The notes under the pieces are model-generated. The model ran no database searches, was not told the DNA's origin, and saw only the letters and a program-made list of their open reading frames with translations. A program made the position numbers and the translations under genes. From positions 1 to 20,148 of the IMG/VR virus record IMGVR_UViG_3300032284_001769: a DNA stretch of 20,148 nt. One strand, written 5' to 3'. This document shows positions 7,935-15,678 of the stretch, in pieces (the stretch's first letter is position 1; every line of letters begins with the position of its first letter). This DNA is from a virus.

Positions 7935-10900
7935 ATGGATAAACGCTTTTACAGGTTGGATGACGAGGAGCTGGACAAAGACGCAGTGCTCGCGGAGTTG
8001 CGCGCCAAGCACCGCGACGCCAAACCCGACGACTACCTGCTCGACGCCACGACCGGCCAGTTCGTGCCCGCGCCGGGGAGCATCGGCTCCGGGCTGGCTT
8101 CTGCCGCCGCGAATGTACTGCCCGGGCTGGGCGCGCTAGTCGGCGGGACGGCAGGTCTAGCGGCTGGTGGACCACTTGGTGCGGCAGGGGGCGGATTAGG
8201 TGGCGGCTATCTTGTAGGTAAAGCTCAAGATGCTGTCCTACCTGATGCCGCCAAAGACTACCTTGCGCGCGCAGCGGCAGCCCATCCGGCTTTGACGACC
8301 GCGACTGGAATCGGAACCGGGCTGGTCGCCTCTGGCGGCGGCGGACTAGGAAGTAAGATTCCCATGCTGGCGCGGCTAGGTTCGGCCGGACTTAATGCCG
8401 GACTTGATGCTGGCGTCCAGATGGCGCAGAATCAATCTATCGACCCTAGGAACATTAACTTGCTCCAGACCGGCCTAGCCGGAGCTGCGGGCGGATTGCT
8501 GCCCGGTCGCGCTCCCGGAATGCTCGGGCGGCTACAGGCCAATACCGTCACGCCATTAGAGAATGCAGTGGCGCGACTGCCCGGACTGGCTAACAGTCCG
8601 CACGCGCAGGAGATCCTAAAGAGGAATGCCTTGCCACCCGAACACAATCCCTATATTCTTCCTCCGCGCGATCCTAATTTGCCTCCAGACAAGCTGGACC
8701 GTCCGCGCAATGCAGCTGCTAATGCTGTGCTGATTCAAAACCAGCACGACATTCCCGGCGCGATTAAGATACTTCAGGAGCAGCAACATCCTATTACCCC
8801 TGAGGAATTGGAATATCTCGGGCCGAACGTGCGCGGCTATACCGCGAAGGACCAGATCCCTATTCAAGAACTCTCCACCCGCCCGATGGAGATAGCCTCC
8901 GTCATGAAGGGCGTCGGCCACCCCGAGGGCGCGAAGGCCATCCTTGAGGCGCGCAAGGCTATGGGCGGCGCAGAGCTGCCAATCGAAGAGGCTCAGCGGC
9001 TGTATAACAAGCCGGAGGCTCTACAGTCCTACCTGTCGGCCAACGCTACCAAGATCGCGGAAAGGATCGCGCAGCAGAAGGCCGCCGAGAAGGCCGCAGA
9101 GGAAATCCCGGCGCAGCAAGTCGCGGAATCACTGCACGACGTTAAAACAAGCGAACCGCACCTTGAGCAATTAGCTAAGCAGGGCAACAAGACCGCGGCG
9201 CTGATGCTCAAGGCCAAGCGCGCCGGGCTGGACCTCGCGCCTGAAGATATCGCCAAGCTGCACATTGACGGCAAACAGCACCTTGATAACCTCCTTGCCG
9301 CGCGGACCGACGAGCAGATCAATGCCGCCGACAAGGCTCTCGCCGCTAACAGGGCGACAGAAGAGGCCACCGCTAAGGCCGCGACTGAGAAGGCGCAGAC
9401 CAAGGGTGTGTCAGAAGAGATGAAAAAGACCGAGGCCGAACTGGCCGCGCTCAAAGTCGCCAAAGAACGCGAAGACAAGCTCCAGCAGCCGCCGCGAGTG
9501 CAGGCGACCGGTGGGCCTATTGATGACACCCTGTCCTACGCGATTGCCAAAGGCAATCCTAAGGCGCTGGAAGAGCTTGGTCTGTTGAATCATCCGACTA
9601 TTAAAGATGTAATGGAGCTGCGGAAGTTGGGCGTCAATGTCCGGCCCGAGGATGTGCGCGCCATTCAGCGCGAGCCAATGGCCGCTAAGAATGCTATCTT
9701 GCTCAGACATCTTCAAGAAGCTGCAGGCGGAACAATGGGCCACGGACCTACGGTCGATGTGCCGCCGGGAGGGTCTGGCTCGCCAACCGGTGGGCCGGAA
9801 TTGCCACCGCCAACTTTGCCTGGACTTCCCGCGCCGCCAACTCAAAAAAAAACTGAAGCCCTAGCTGTCAGGCCAAGCGCCCCTGAGCAGAAAATCCCCG
9901 GCATGGGCGCCAATCTGCGCAAGAAGCCGTCCTCGACTGAGGGCGGTTTTGTCGCTATGCCTGAGCCTCTGCGGCGGCTGGGCGAGGGATTGAATAAGGC
10001 CATAACCTCCTCGGCGGACCTAATCCGCGAGGTGCGCCCGAAGATTGCCGCCGCACTGTCGGACATGCCGGTCGTCTTCACACAGCTGCACAACGAATAT
10101 GCGCGCCATGTCGACACTGCTTTCAAAGGATTGAAGCGCGCGGAGATAGAGCATCTCGGCGACCTGATGCACCAAGAATATAGTACTCAGACTTCGCTGC
10201 GCTCTCTACTGCCTGACAAGCTCCTGCCAGCGTACGATAGCTTGCGCGCCATGTACCGCACCATGCAGGTGCACCAGAACCTTGAGGGGCCTTTAATCGA
10301 GGGTAGAAGAAAAGCTGAACAAAGTGATTTTTGGGTTCCTGGGAAGTTCTCCTCAGAGGCGCGCGATCTTCTGCAATCTAACTCCCCGCGAGGGCAAGAA
10401 ATCAAGGATGCTTGGACTCGGGACTACACGTCGAGAAATCCCGGCGCGACGCCCGAAGAGGCTCTGGCCGCCCTTAAGCAGCGCGCCGGAATCGGCATTC
10501 GCAAGGGCGACCCTATCGCGGAATATGGGCCGCTAAGACGTTCAGAGGGTGTCCCATTGCCTAAGGAACTGCGCGCCGGGTTCGAGGAGTCTGCGCGGAC
10601 TTACGTCACCCGCTGGGCGCGCGACATGGCCTTCCACCAGACCATCGAATCGCGCCCGGAGATTGCTATTCCACTCGGCCTGAAAGATTCGGGCAAAGGA
10701 GTGGACTACACCAAGGGCGAATTCCACGACCCCGAAACTGGCGAGCGGCTCACTCAGGACATGCGCCTTGACGCGCCCTTCAAGGACGTGATGAACAACT
10801 ACAACAACATCGGGGCGGACCATACCGGCGGGTTCCGCGCGGCTAGCTCGCTGGCGAAGTCGGTCATCATGGGGCCGCACACCGCGCTGGCGTTTCTGGC

Positions 10901-12275
10901 GCAGACCCCGACCAGCATGTACCCCTTGATGAGGAATCCGGCGCGCGGGATGTCCTCGATCCTAGGCGGGCTGGCCAAGACCATCTACGATCCGGCGGGG
11001 TCCATAGCTAATGCGAAATCTGCCGGGGCCATCAAGCAATACAACCCGACCACAACCGACGTGCATAATATCTCGGGCGCGGCCTCGAAGCTCGCGCAGA
11101 TGATTTTCCGGCACACCGGCACTGAAGCCATCTACGACATGCAGCGCGCGTGGGGCTACGAGACCGGGAAGCTATATGCGGATATGGCTTTGCGTACAGG
11201 AGATGAGAAGTTCCTGAACGAGATGGGGCCCGCGAATTGGCGCACGATGAACCACGATGAGGTGGTGGAAACTACTGCCGCCAAGGTCGCGCGTTTGACC
11301 GGCGCGTCGGACTTCACCGAACTGCCGGGCTGGCTCCAGCAGCACTCCGGCAATGCGGTGGCTAATGGGCCGCTGGCCTTCGGGCGCTGGGGCGTCGGTC
11401 AGTTCAACCACTTCCGGCGGTTCGTCCTGAAGCCGCTAAGTGAAGGCAATGTCATTCCGCTGTTAGCTTCGGTCGGCGTGGGCGCGGCGACCAAGACCGG
11501 CTGGGACGAACTGAACAAGGAGCTGTTCGCGGGCAAGCCCAAGGAGATGACCCCGATGGAATGGCTCGGGCTGAAGTCCGAGGACAAGGGCAAGTTCCTT
11601 TACAGCATGGTCGCGTCGATGATACCGGCCGGGATTCTGTCTGATTTGGCCGTGAAAGCGGCGCACCAGCTGGCGCTCGGGGAGGAGACCTCCGCGAGTC
11701 TGGCGACCTCATCGCCCATCATGGAGTCCTACTTCAAGACCGCGAATGGGGTGCACAACTTCATTAGCGCGCTGAAGGAAAATCCGCAGGACCTTGTTGA
11801 ATTATTGAAAGTGTTCGGCAAGGACGTAATCATGAGCAACGTCCAAGTCGCGAATGACCTAGCGAAAGTAACGGGCGCGAAAGAAGATAAGCACCTGCGC
11901 GAGCAGAACATGTTCAAACAGGCAATGGGCGAGAAGTTGCATCTCGGAGATGTCATACCGGACAAGTACTCTCCGGAGGCGCGGTTTAAGGCCGCAGATA
12001 CCGAGGAACGCGCCCGTGAATTAGCTAAAGAGCTGAAGGAGAAACCCTCGCTGCCTAACACCTCAACGAAGCCTACACTGAAAGAGGCCGCCGAGCAGCA
12101 GTTCATGCAGCAAATTGGCGGACCCCGGCTTGTTGAGGATATCAACAGCGCCAAGATCCGCCAGTTGCAGCTAAACAAATTGAAGGAGTCGCTGGTCAAA
12201 GGTCTGCCGCCCAAGGACCTCGAACAGAAGCAGCGGTATATTAACTTCCTTTCAACTGCACGGGCCGCTCAGTAA
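7935..12275 (+). CDS. Giant internal virion/ejection protein (1446 aa)
   Basis: 1446 residues, the largest gene here, comparable to T7 gp16 (about 1318). Residues 1-46 are charged. Residues 47-192 form a Gly/Ala hydrophobic block with glycine-zipper spacing (GLGALVGGTAGLAAGG, GAAGGGLGGG), a plausible membrane-inserting segment. Residues about 350-520 are charged, Ala/Glu/Lys-rich helix and probably coiled coil. A proline-rich linker spans about 607-655 and contains an A9 DNA tract. The C-terminal half (about 660-1446) is helical. It holds several hydrophobic stretches (for example SVIMGPHTALAFLAQ, NVIPLLASVGVGAA, LYSMVASMIPAGILSDL), resembling the long helical regions of large phage internal or polyvalent proteins. 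No lysozyme or transglycosylase motif was found, unlike T7 gp16. The likely role is DNA ejection through the cell envelope. The last 35 nt overlap the convergent gene. Confidence 0.58.
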   Translation: MDKRFYRLDDEELDKDAVLAELRAKHRDAKPDDYLLDATTGQFVPAPGSIGSGLASAAANVLPGLGALVGGTAGLAAGGPLGAAGGGLGGGYLVGKAQDAVLPDAAKDYLARAAAAHPALTTATGIGTGLVASGGGGLGSKIPMLARLGSAGLNAGLDAGVQMAQNQSIDPRNINLLQTGLAGAAGGLLPGRAPGMLGRLQANTVTPLENAVARLPGLANSPHAQEILKRNALPPEHNPYILPPRDPNLPPDKLDRPRNAAANAVLIQNQHDIPGAIKILQEQQHPITPEELEYLGPNVRGYTAKDQIPIQELSTRPMEIASVMKGVGHPEGAKAILEARKAMGGAELPIEEAQRLYNKPEALQSYLSANATKIAERIAQQKAAEKAAEEIPAQQVAESLHDVKTSEPHLEQLAKQGNKTAALMLKAKRAGLDLAPEDIAKLHIDGKQHLDNLLAARTDEQINAADKALAANRATEEATAKAATEKAQTKGVSEEMKKTEAELAALKVAKEREDKLQQPPRVQATGGPIDDTLSYAIAKGNPKALEELGLLNHPTIKDVMELRKLGVNVRPEDVRAIQREPMAAKNAILLRHLQEAAGGTMGHGPTVDVPPGGSGSPTGGPELPPPTLPGLPAPPTQKKTEALAVRPSAPEQKIPGMGANLRKKPSSTEGGFVAMPEPLRRLGEGLNKAITSSADLIREVRPKIAAALSDMPVVFTQLHNEYARHVDTAFKGLKRAEIEHLGDLMHQEYSTQTSLRSLLPDKLLPAYDSLRAMYRTMQVHQNLEGPLIEGRRKAEQSDFWVPGKFSSEARDLLQSNSPRGQEIKDAWTRDYTSRNPGATPEEALAALKQRAGIGIRKGDPIAEYGPLRRSEGVPLPKELRAGFEESARTYVTRWARDMAFHQTIESRPEIAIPLGLKDSGKGVDYTKGEFHDPETGERLTQDMRLDAPFKDVMNNYNNIGADHTGGFRAASSLAKSVIMGPHTALAFLAQTPTSMYPLMRNPARGMSSILGGLAKTIYDPAGSIANAKSAGAIKQYNPTTTDVHNISGAASKLAQMIFRHTGTEAIYDMQRAWGYETGKLYADMALRTGDEKFLNEMGPANWRTMNHDEVVETTAAKVARLTGASDFTELPGWLQQHSGNAVANGPLAFGRWGVGQFNHFRRFVLKPLSEGNVIPLLASVGVGAATKTGWDELNKELFAGKPKEMTPMEWLGLKSEDKGKFLYSMVASMIPAGILSDLAVKAAHQLALGEETSASLATSSPIMESYFKTANGVHNFISALKENPQDLVELLKVFGKDVIMSNVQVANDLAKVTGAKEDKHLREQNMFKQAMGEKLHLGDVIPDKYSPEARFKAADTEERARELAKELKEKPSLPNTSTKPTLKEAAEQQFMQQIGGPRLVEDINSAKIRQLQLNKLKESLVKGLPPKDLEQKQRYINFLSTARAAQ
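9844..9852 (+). other. A9 homopolymer, possible slippage site
   Basis: Nine consecutive A residues occur inside the giant ejection gene, read as CAA AAA AAA ACT (Q637-K-K-T). It is the longest A run I noticed in this GC-rich gene. It sits at the proline-rich linker between the N-terminal and C-terminal halves. Insertion of one A brings TGA at 9854-9856 into frame within two codons. Loss of one A gives LKP and then TAG at 9862-9864. Either slip would give an N-terminal product of about 640 residues. Slippage itself is not demonstrated, and the run could also be a place for sequencing error. Confidence 0.35.
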
Positions 12276-12483
12276 GCAGGCGAATAAAGGCCCGCGCCGA
12301 GTCGGGCCGCTCAAGCCGGAGACCTACGATGCGCACGCGTTGTAGGTCTTCGTCGTCTGATATAGTGAGGTCCGAAGTGAAGTAAAAATTCGGAAGGTTT
12401 ATGTAACAATCTACACAGACTTCACTGGAGTTACTGGCGCCCTGCATATTGAACAGGGCGTCGCACAGTTCGAGGAGGGTCAT
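12241..12483 (-). CDS. Hypothetical 80-aa protein at 3' end of the replication block
   Basis: 80 residues; ATG at 12483-12481, preceded by TAACTAACTAACCTACT and no Shine-Dalgarno. It has mixed, globular-looking composition (CVDCYINLPNFYFTSD, then DEDLQRVRIVGLRLE) and an acidic middle. I recognise no family. It is the last gene of the - strand block, and its final 35 nt overlap the end of the convergent ejection gene. A GC hairpin (12289-12308) falls inside its 3' coding part. Tight spacing (10 nt) from the upstream small gene and normal amino-acid composition argue that it is real. Confidence 0.6.
   Translation of the reverse strand: MTLLELCDALFNMQGASNSSEVCVDCYINLPNFYFTSDLTISDDEDLQRVRIVGLRLERPDSARAFIRLLTERPVQLKGS
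12289..12308 (-). terminator. Weak candidate terminator hairpin near the convergent junction
   Basis: A perfect 6-bp inverted repeat (GGCCCG / CGGGCC) with an 8-nt loop lies 13 nt beyond the stop of the + strand ejection gene. Read on the - strand it is followed immediately by TTTATT, a weak U-tract; on the + strand no U-tract follows. It could end leftward transcription of the replication block, although it lies within the last codons of the 80-aa gene. It could equally be chance in GC-rich coding sequence. Confidence 0.3.
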
Positions 12484-12488
12484 AGTAG

Positions 12489-12500
12489 GTTAGTTAGTTA
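12489..12500 (-). repeat. TAACTAACTAAC intergenic motif, copy 1
   Basis: On the - strand the 12-mer TAACTAACTAAC spans the stop of the 78-aa gene and the leader of the 80-aa gene. Because TAA recurs every 4 nt, it places a stop codon in each of the three frames. An identical 12-mer occurs at 20122-20133, also between genes. The shorter AACTAAC is found before the ATG at 995 on the other strand, and AACTAATTAAC before the ATG at 12730. Confidence 0.6.
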
Positions 12501-12730
12501 TCCTCAATTCGGAGTTCATCCAGTTTGGCGGGCTGCTTGAACGTGGGGTAGTTCGAGCGGCCCTGAATAATGGCGGCCACGTGGCCCTCTTCGTTCTTAT
12601 AACTTGCGAGCGAATTGACCGCGGCCATAAGGGCTGTGCCGTCGTTCGCGACGATTTGGATCATTACTTCTCCGGCGGCGATGGTGGACTCGTGCAGGAG
12701 TCCTTCAGATAGTTCTTGGGCGCTGGGCAT
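12494..12730 (-). CDS. Hypothetical 78-aa protein
   Basis: I chose the ATG at 12730-12728, which follows the preceding gene's TAA by 4 nt; an upstream in-frame TTG near 12808 would add 26 residues inside the neighbour and is less likely. The 78-residue product is helical and then strand-like (PSAQELSEGLLHESTIAAGE, VMIQIVANDGTALMAAV, GHVAAIIQGRSNYP), with an acidic C-terminus. No family is recognised. The leader is AACTAATTAACCAT without a Shine-Dalgarno. It belongs to the 3' end of the replication block; its role is unknown. Confidence 0.6.
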   Translation of the reverse strand: MPSAQELSEGLLHESTIAAGEVMIQIVANDGTALMAAVNSLASYKNEEGHVAAIIQGRSNYPTFKQPAKLDELRIEDN

Positions 12731-12734
12731 ATGG

Positions 12735-13340
12735 TTAATTAGTTCGGGGTTTATGCTCTCCCTTGATGCGTTTGATTTCGTCCTGTATATACCACACAGC
12801 CTTCTCAAGGTCTTGCGTGTCGGTGTCTGCGTCCTTCAGTCCGGCGCGCCAAAGATACTTGATGGCGTTGCCGACGTTGTAGTTTCTATGGCGCGTGACC
12901 TCGATGCACTCGACGCCCGACGGGTCGGAGGTATAGTGTTTCGGATGGTTGACCGGGTCGTGGTCCTTTTGCAGGGGCTTGGTGCTATTTTTAATCATTT
13001 CTTTATAGGCATCTTGGATCGGCGCGGAGAAGGCGCTTTGGATGTTCTCGTCTAGTTCGGCCTTGCTGAGTCCTGTCTGCTGTTTGCAGCGACAATCTTC
13101 GCAGGTAATTTCTGCGTTGCGATCCAGCCCGGCCGGAAACAGTCCTACTTTCCGCCATTTGCACACTTTGCAAACGTAGCTATATTCGATCTGCTTTTCG
13201 TGATTTTGGTTCATATTTTTTTCCTTTTCTTCGCACTCCGGGCAAAGATGCTCACCTGCTAGTTCCTCCATTATAAGAGTGTAGAATCTGAATATTTTAT
13301 TACACTTGTCGCACTCTGTGTCTTTATGATATATTGGCAT
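12735..13340 (-). CDS. Zinc-ribbon plus DUF3310 protein (T7 gp1.7-related)
   Basis: 201 residues from the ATG at 13340. Two Cys clusters look like zinc ribbons: C10-x2-C13 with C33-x2-C36, and C57-x2-C60 with C80-x2-C83. The C-terminal region (about 127-192) matches DUF3310: DPVNHPKHYTSDPSGVECIE, then NYNVGNAIKYLWRAG and DLEKAVWYI. DUF3310 is widespread in phages and includes the T7 gp1.7 nucleotide kinase family, so a role in nucleotide metabolism is plausible. An internal ATG at 13214-13212 (Met43) is preceded by AAGGAAAAAAAT, a better Shine-Dalgarno than the first start has, so a shorter 159-aa form lacking the first ribbon is possible. It follows the MazG-like gene by 5 nt. Confidence 0.78.
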   Translation of the reverse strand: MPIYHKDTECDKCNKIFRFYTLIMEELAGEHLCPECEEKEKNMNQNHEKQIEYSYVCKVCKWRKVGLFPAGLDRNAEITCEDCRCKQQTGLSKAELDENIQSAFSAPIQDAYKEMIKNSTKPLQKDHDPVNHPKHYTSDPSGVECIEVTRHRNYNVGNAIKYLWRAGLKDADTDTQDLEKAVWYIQDEIKRIKGEHKPRTN

Positions 13341-13345
13341 AGAGC

Positions 13346-13930
13346 TTAGACTTTCAAGTATTGTTCTAACTGCGCGGGGCTATAGGTGGGCGGCTTGATA
13401 ACCTTACCGGCCTTGTTCCTACAGACCCAAAGTTGCTTTAGTGAATCGACGAGGAAGAAATCCTTGTCGGCGTCCCGAACGAGTGGTTGGATTTGCTCGG
13501 TGGTCCAGAGCTTCGACATGTTCGAGCGGTGTACCTCGTCGAAGGCCGCGAAGAAGTTCGAGCACTGCTGGCCGAGCAGCTCAATGGCCGGATAGGATTT
13601 CGACAGGCCGCGCGTCAGGCCCTGCTGGCAAAGAGGGTGTTTCAGCAGCTCTGAGGTCAGGTCGCCGATGGCGTTGGCCAAAGGGATGTTCGTTATGACC
13701 CCAGCCTGTAACGAGAGAACATCGGCGGTGCCGGCGACCACGTACATAAGGTCGCACAGGGCGTCCAATCGATCAATCGGACTAGTGGCGTTCAAATATT
13801 CGGAGAACTCTTCCTGAATCAGGGCGTGCCGTAGCTGCGCCATCTGCGGAGTGGCCATGTGGAAGCCGCCCGAGCGCACGACAAAGAAGCGCTGGTGGAA
13901 CTCACGGACTTTGGGGAGGTAGTGGTTCAT
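13346..13930 (-). CDS. MazG-like NTP pyrophosphohydrolase (all-alpha NTP-PPase)
   Basis: 194 residues. The core (about 34-70) has the metal-binding helices of the all-alpha NTP-pyrophosphatase/PRA-PH superfamily: HALIQEEFSEY with E40, E41 and E44, then DRLDALCDLMYVVAGTA with D56 and D60. A later segment FDEVHRSNMSKLW (130-142) is typical of the phage phosphoribosyl-ATP-pyrophosphohydrolase-like branch. Such enzymes cleave NTPs or dNTPs to the monophosphate and PPi, so here the likely role is shaping nucleotide pools or removing odd nucleotides during phage replication; the substrate is not predictable. The start overlaps the methyltransferase stop as ATGA, and the context AGCAAAATGAACC is nearly shared with that gene's start, suggesting coupled expression. 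Confidence 0.75.
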   Translation of the reverse strand: MNHYLPKVREFHQRFFVVRSGGFHMATPQMAQLRHALIQEEFSEYLNATSPIDRLDALCDLMYVVAGTADVLSLQAGVITNIPLANAIGDLTSELLKHPLCQQGLTRGLSKSYPAIELLGQQCSNFFAAFDEVHRSNMSKLWTTEQIQPLVRDADKDFFLVDSLKQLWVCRNKAGKVIKPPTYSPAQLEQYLKV

Positions 13931-14436
13931 TTTGCTTGGTGGGGTATGATGCTAATTGTTTGCTCTCCGCGCGCCGCCAAATCCCAGACCATCCACGCGC
14001 AGGTTACGCTGTCAGTCTTGCCGTCGCCTGTGAATGAGATTCTAGGCAGGATGATAAGATGGTTTGGCGGGCGCTCGGCCAGTAAATCTTCGCGCTGATA
14101 AGTGGGCTCAAGAAAAGATAAACGCAGTAGCAGAGCCACGAACCTTCGGCGCGCCTTAAAGATTGTCTGTAGAATTTCGAACGCCAGACTGAACGGCGGG
14201 TTGGTAATCACGGCGTCAAAGTCATTATACAAATGAACATGGCGCGCGTCGTGTCCGGTAGTTATGTCGAAGCCTGCCGCAGTATGGCCGCGCTTTTTGA
14301 GCACATTTAAGATGTGCCCTTGGCCGCAGCAAGGCTCGATGATTGGGTCGGGTATAGTTGAGCCGAAGCGGTCAAGCAGTGCGTGGGTCGCCCATGCAGG
14401 GGTAGGATAAAACTCTCGTGGGTTTTGGGGGTTCAT
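13927..14436 (-). CDS. DNA N6-adenine methyltransferase, orphan phage type
   Basis: 169 residues. The opening EFYPTPAWATHALL is typical of short phage Dam-like methyltransferases. Motif I (SAM binding) is IIEPCCGQGHIL (33-43), and D57 may contact the SAM ribose. Catalytic motif IV is NPPF (79-82), the N6-adenine form. The C-terminal SVTCAWMVWD also fits this family. No separate target-recognition domain or partner endonuclease is present, so it is likely an orphan enzyme that could protect phage DNA from host restriction or mark it; specificity is not predictable. It overlaps both neighbours by 4 nt (ATGA with the helicase stop and with the MazG-like start), so the three genes are probably translationally coupled. 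Confidence 0.82.
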   Translation of the reverse strand: MNPQNPREFYPTPAWATHALLDRFGSTIPDPIIEPCCGQGHILNVLKKRGHTAAGFDITTGHDARHVHLYNDFDAVITNPPFSLAFEILQTIFKARRRFVALLLRLSFLEPTYQREDLLAERPPNHLIILPRISFTGDGKTDSVTCAWMVWDLAARGEQTISIIPHQAK

Positions 14437-15674
14437 TTTGCTGTGGTTGGTTGTTTCTTGCGAAGGTGCGGAACGCCCGCCGGAGTGATGCGCTCGATGT
14501 CATTGTTAATCGCGAGCAGCTCGCGGACGATAGTGTAGAACTCTTCCATGTTGATGTCGGCTTGGTAGCGCGTGAACAGCTCGACCTCGGAGATGCCTTG
14601 GACGCGGGTTTCTTTTGTAATGTCGCGCGTTAAGAGGCGGGAATAGAAACTCATTTCATTCCTTCCGGAGAAGTTCAGGCCTCGCGCCATGGCGGCCTCG
14701 TTCCTGTCGAGCAGCTCAAGGGCGGACTGGAACGCATGCAATGGAATTTCCAGCGAGTCAGATTCGGAGAAGTGCATGGCGGCCGCCAGCTTCAGAAGAG
14801 CTACACGTTTGCGGCCGTAATACGTGCGCATCTTGGCGCTCGCGGCTTTTTCGGCGGGCACGTTCTTGGTGATGTACCAGTCCTCAAGGAAGTCGTGGAC
14901 TTCCTTCGAATAAGTTAGCTGGCCATAGAGTTTAGTCAATGCGAGTACCCGCTGCTCGACCTGAGCGCACGCGGCTTCTTGCGCGGCATCGAGGCCCATC
15001 TGGTGAAACCGCTCGAACCGCCGCTCATGGGCGAAAACGAAAATGCACCGCGACGTGAAGCCGTCGTCGAAGATGCCGAGCCGGGTGGCCTCGCGCAAGA
15101 AGCCCTCTTGGGCGCACGCCAGAAAGTTGAGGCACATATTCCTTATGAGGTCCTGCGGCCCGTGCTTGGGCTTGTAGTCATAGTCGCCGCAGTCATAGGC
15201 TTCGAGCAAGAACTTAATAATTTGGGATTGGTTCTGCTTGAACAGCGAAGCGAGTTCCTCAAGGGCGAACGCTAGGCTCGCGTGGATATAGGGCTTCTCG
15301 CCCTTGATGCGGTACGACCTAGTGGCGCCGGTCATGTCTTTCAATAGGCCTTCGAAGGTCGTGGTGTTGGCGCCGCCGGGGATTAGGCGCGGAAGTTCGA
15401 GGCGGTTGCCCGCGACGGTTACGGCCGCGCCCTCCGCCCATGGGTGCTTCTTAAGAATGCCATTGACCTTCGACAGGACGAGGCCCTTGCCGATGGCGGG
15501 CTCGCCCACGAGAATGATGTAGGTGTTCGGGAACAGCGCGCCCTTGTCGCGGTTGTTGTACCACACGCGCCGCTGCAATGCCGCAGTTATCATGGACACA
15601 TAGCCGAAGTCAAGGTATATCTGCGGGCAGGTCAGGTCGCGGGTGTAAAGTTCCCAAGCTTCGCGGTTGGTCAT
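14433..15674 (-). CDS. DUF3987-like AAA/RecA-type ATPase, putative replicative helicase
   Basis: 413 residues. A P-loop LVGEPAIGKGLV (G57 to G64, K63 the Walker A lysine) has Gly where Ser/Thr is usual. A Walker B-like strand follows (SLAFALEEL, E139-E140). A sensor-type strand is NFLACAQEGFL and a candidate arginine finger is GFTSRCIFVFAHE. This order matches DUF3987-type helicases found beside phage replication genes. The C-terminal about 150 residues are helical and end in a basic HLRKKQPTTAK. No primase (zinc or Toprim) domain is fused, and none is seen elsewhere in the window. It lies 4 nt after the polymerase palm gene, which fits a replisome role. The AAGGA 11 nt before the ATG falls in the previous gene's last codons and may be fortuitous. 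ATPase assignment is solid; helicase function is inferred. Confidence 0.7.
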   Translation of the reverse strand: MTNREAWELYTRDLTCPQIYLDFGYVSMITAALQRRVWYNNRDKGALFPNTYIILVGEPAIGKGLVLSKVNGILKKHPWAEGAAVTVAGNRLELPRLIPGGANTTTFEGLLKDMTGATRSYRIKGEKPYIHASLAFALEELASLFKQNQSQIIKFLLEAYDCGDYDYKPKHGPQDLIRNMCLNFLACAQEGFLREATRLGIFDDGFTSRCIFVFAHERRFERFHQMGLDAAQEAACAQVEQRVLALTKLYGQLTYSKEVHDFLEDWYITKNVPAEKAASAKMRTYYGRKRVALLKLAAAMHFSESDSLEIPLHAFQSALELLDRNEAAMARGLNFSGRNEMSFYSRLLTRDITKETRVQGISEVELFTRYQADINMEEFYTIVRELLAINNDIERITPAGVPHLRKKQPTTAK

Positions 15675-15678
15675 TATG

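Noticed and set aside
9029-9529. A 166-codon antisense ORF rich in Ser/Ala/Cys opposite the helical part of the ejection gene.
   Set aside because: The composition is the mirror of Ala/Glu/Lys-rich helical coding sequence; no independent evidence.
12731-12808. TTG start adding 26 residues to the 78-aa gene.
   Set aside because: It lies within the coding end of the DUF3310 gene, and the ATG at 12730 immediately after that gene's stop is the simpler start.
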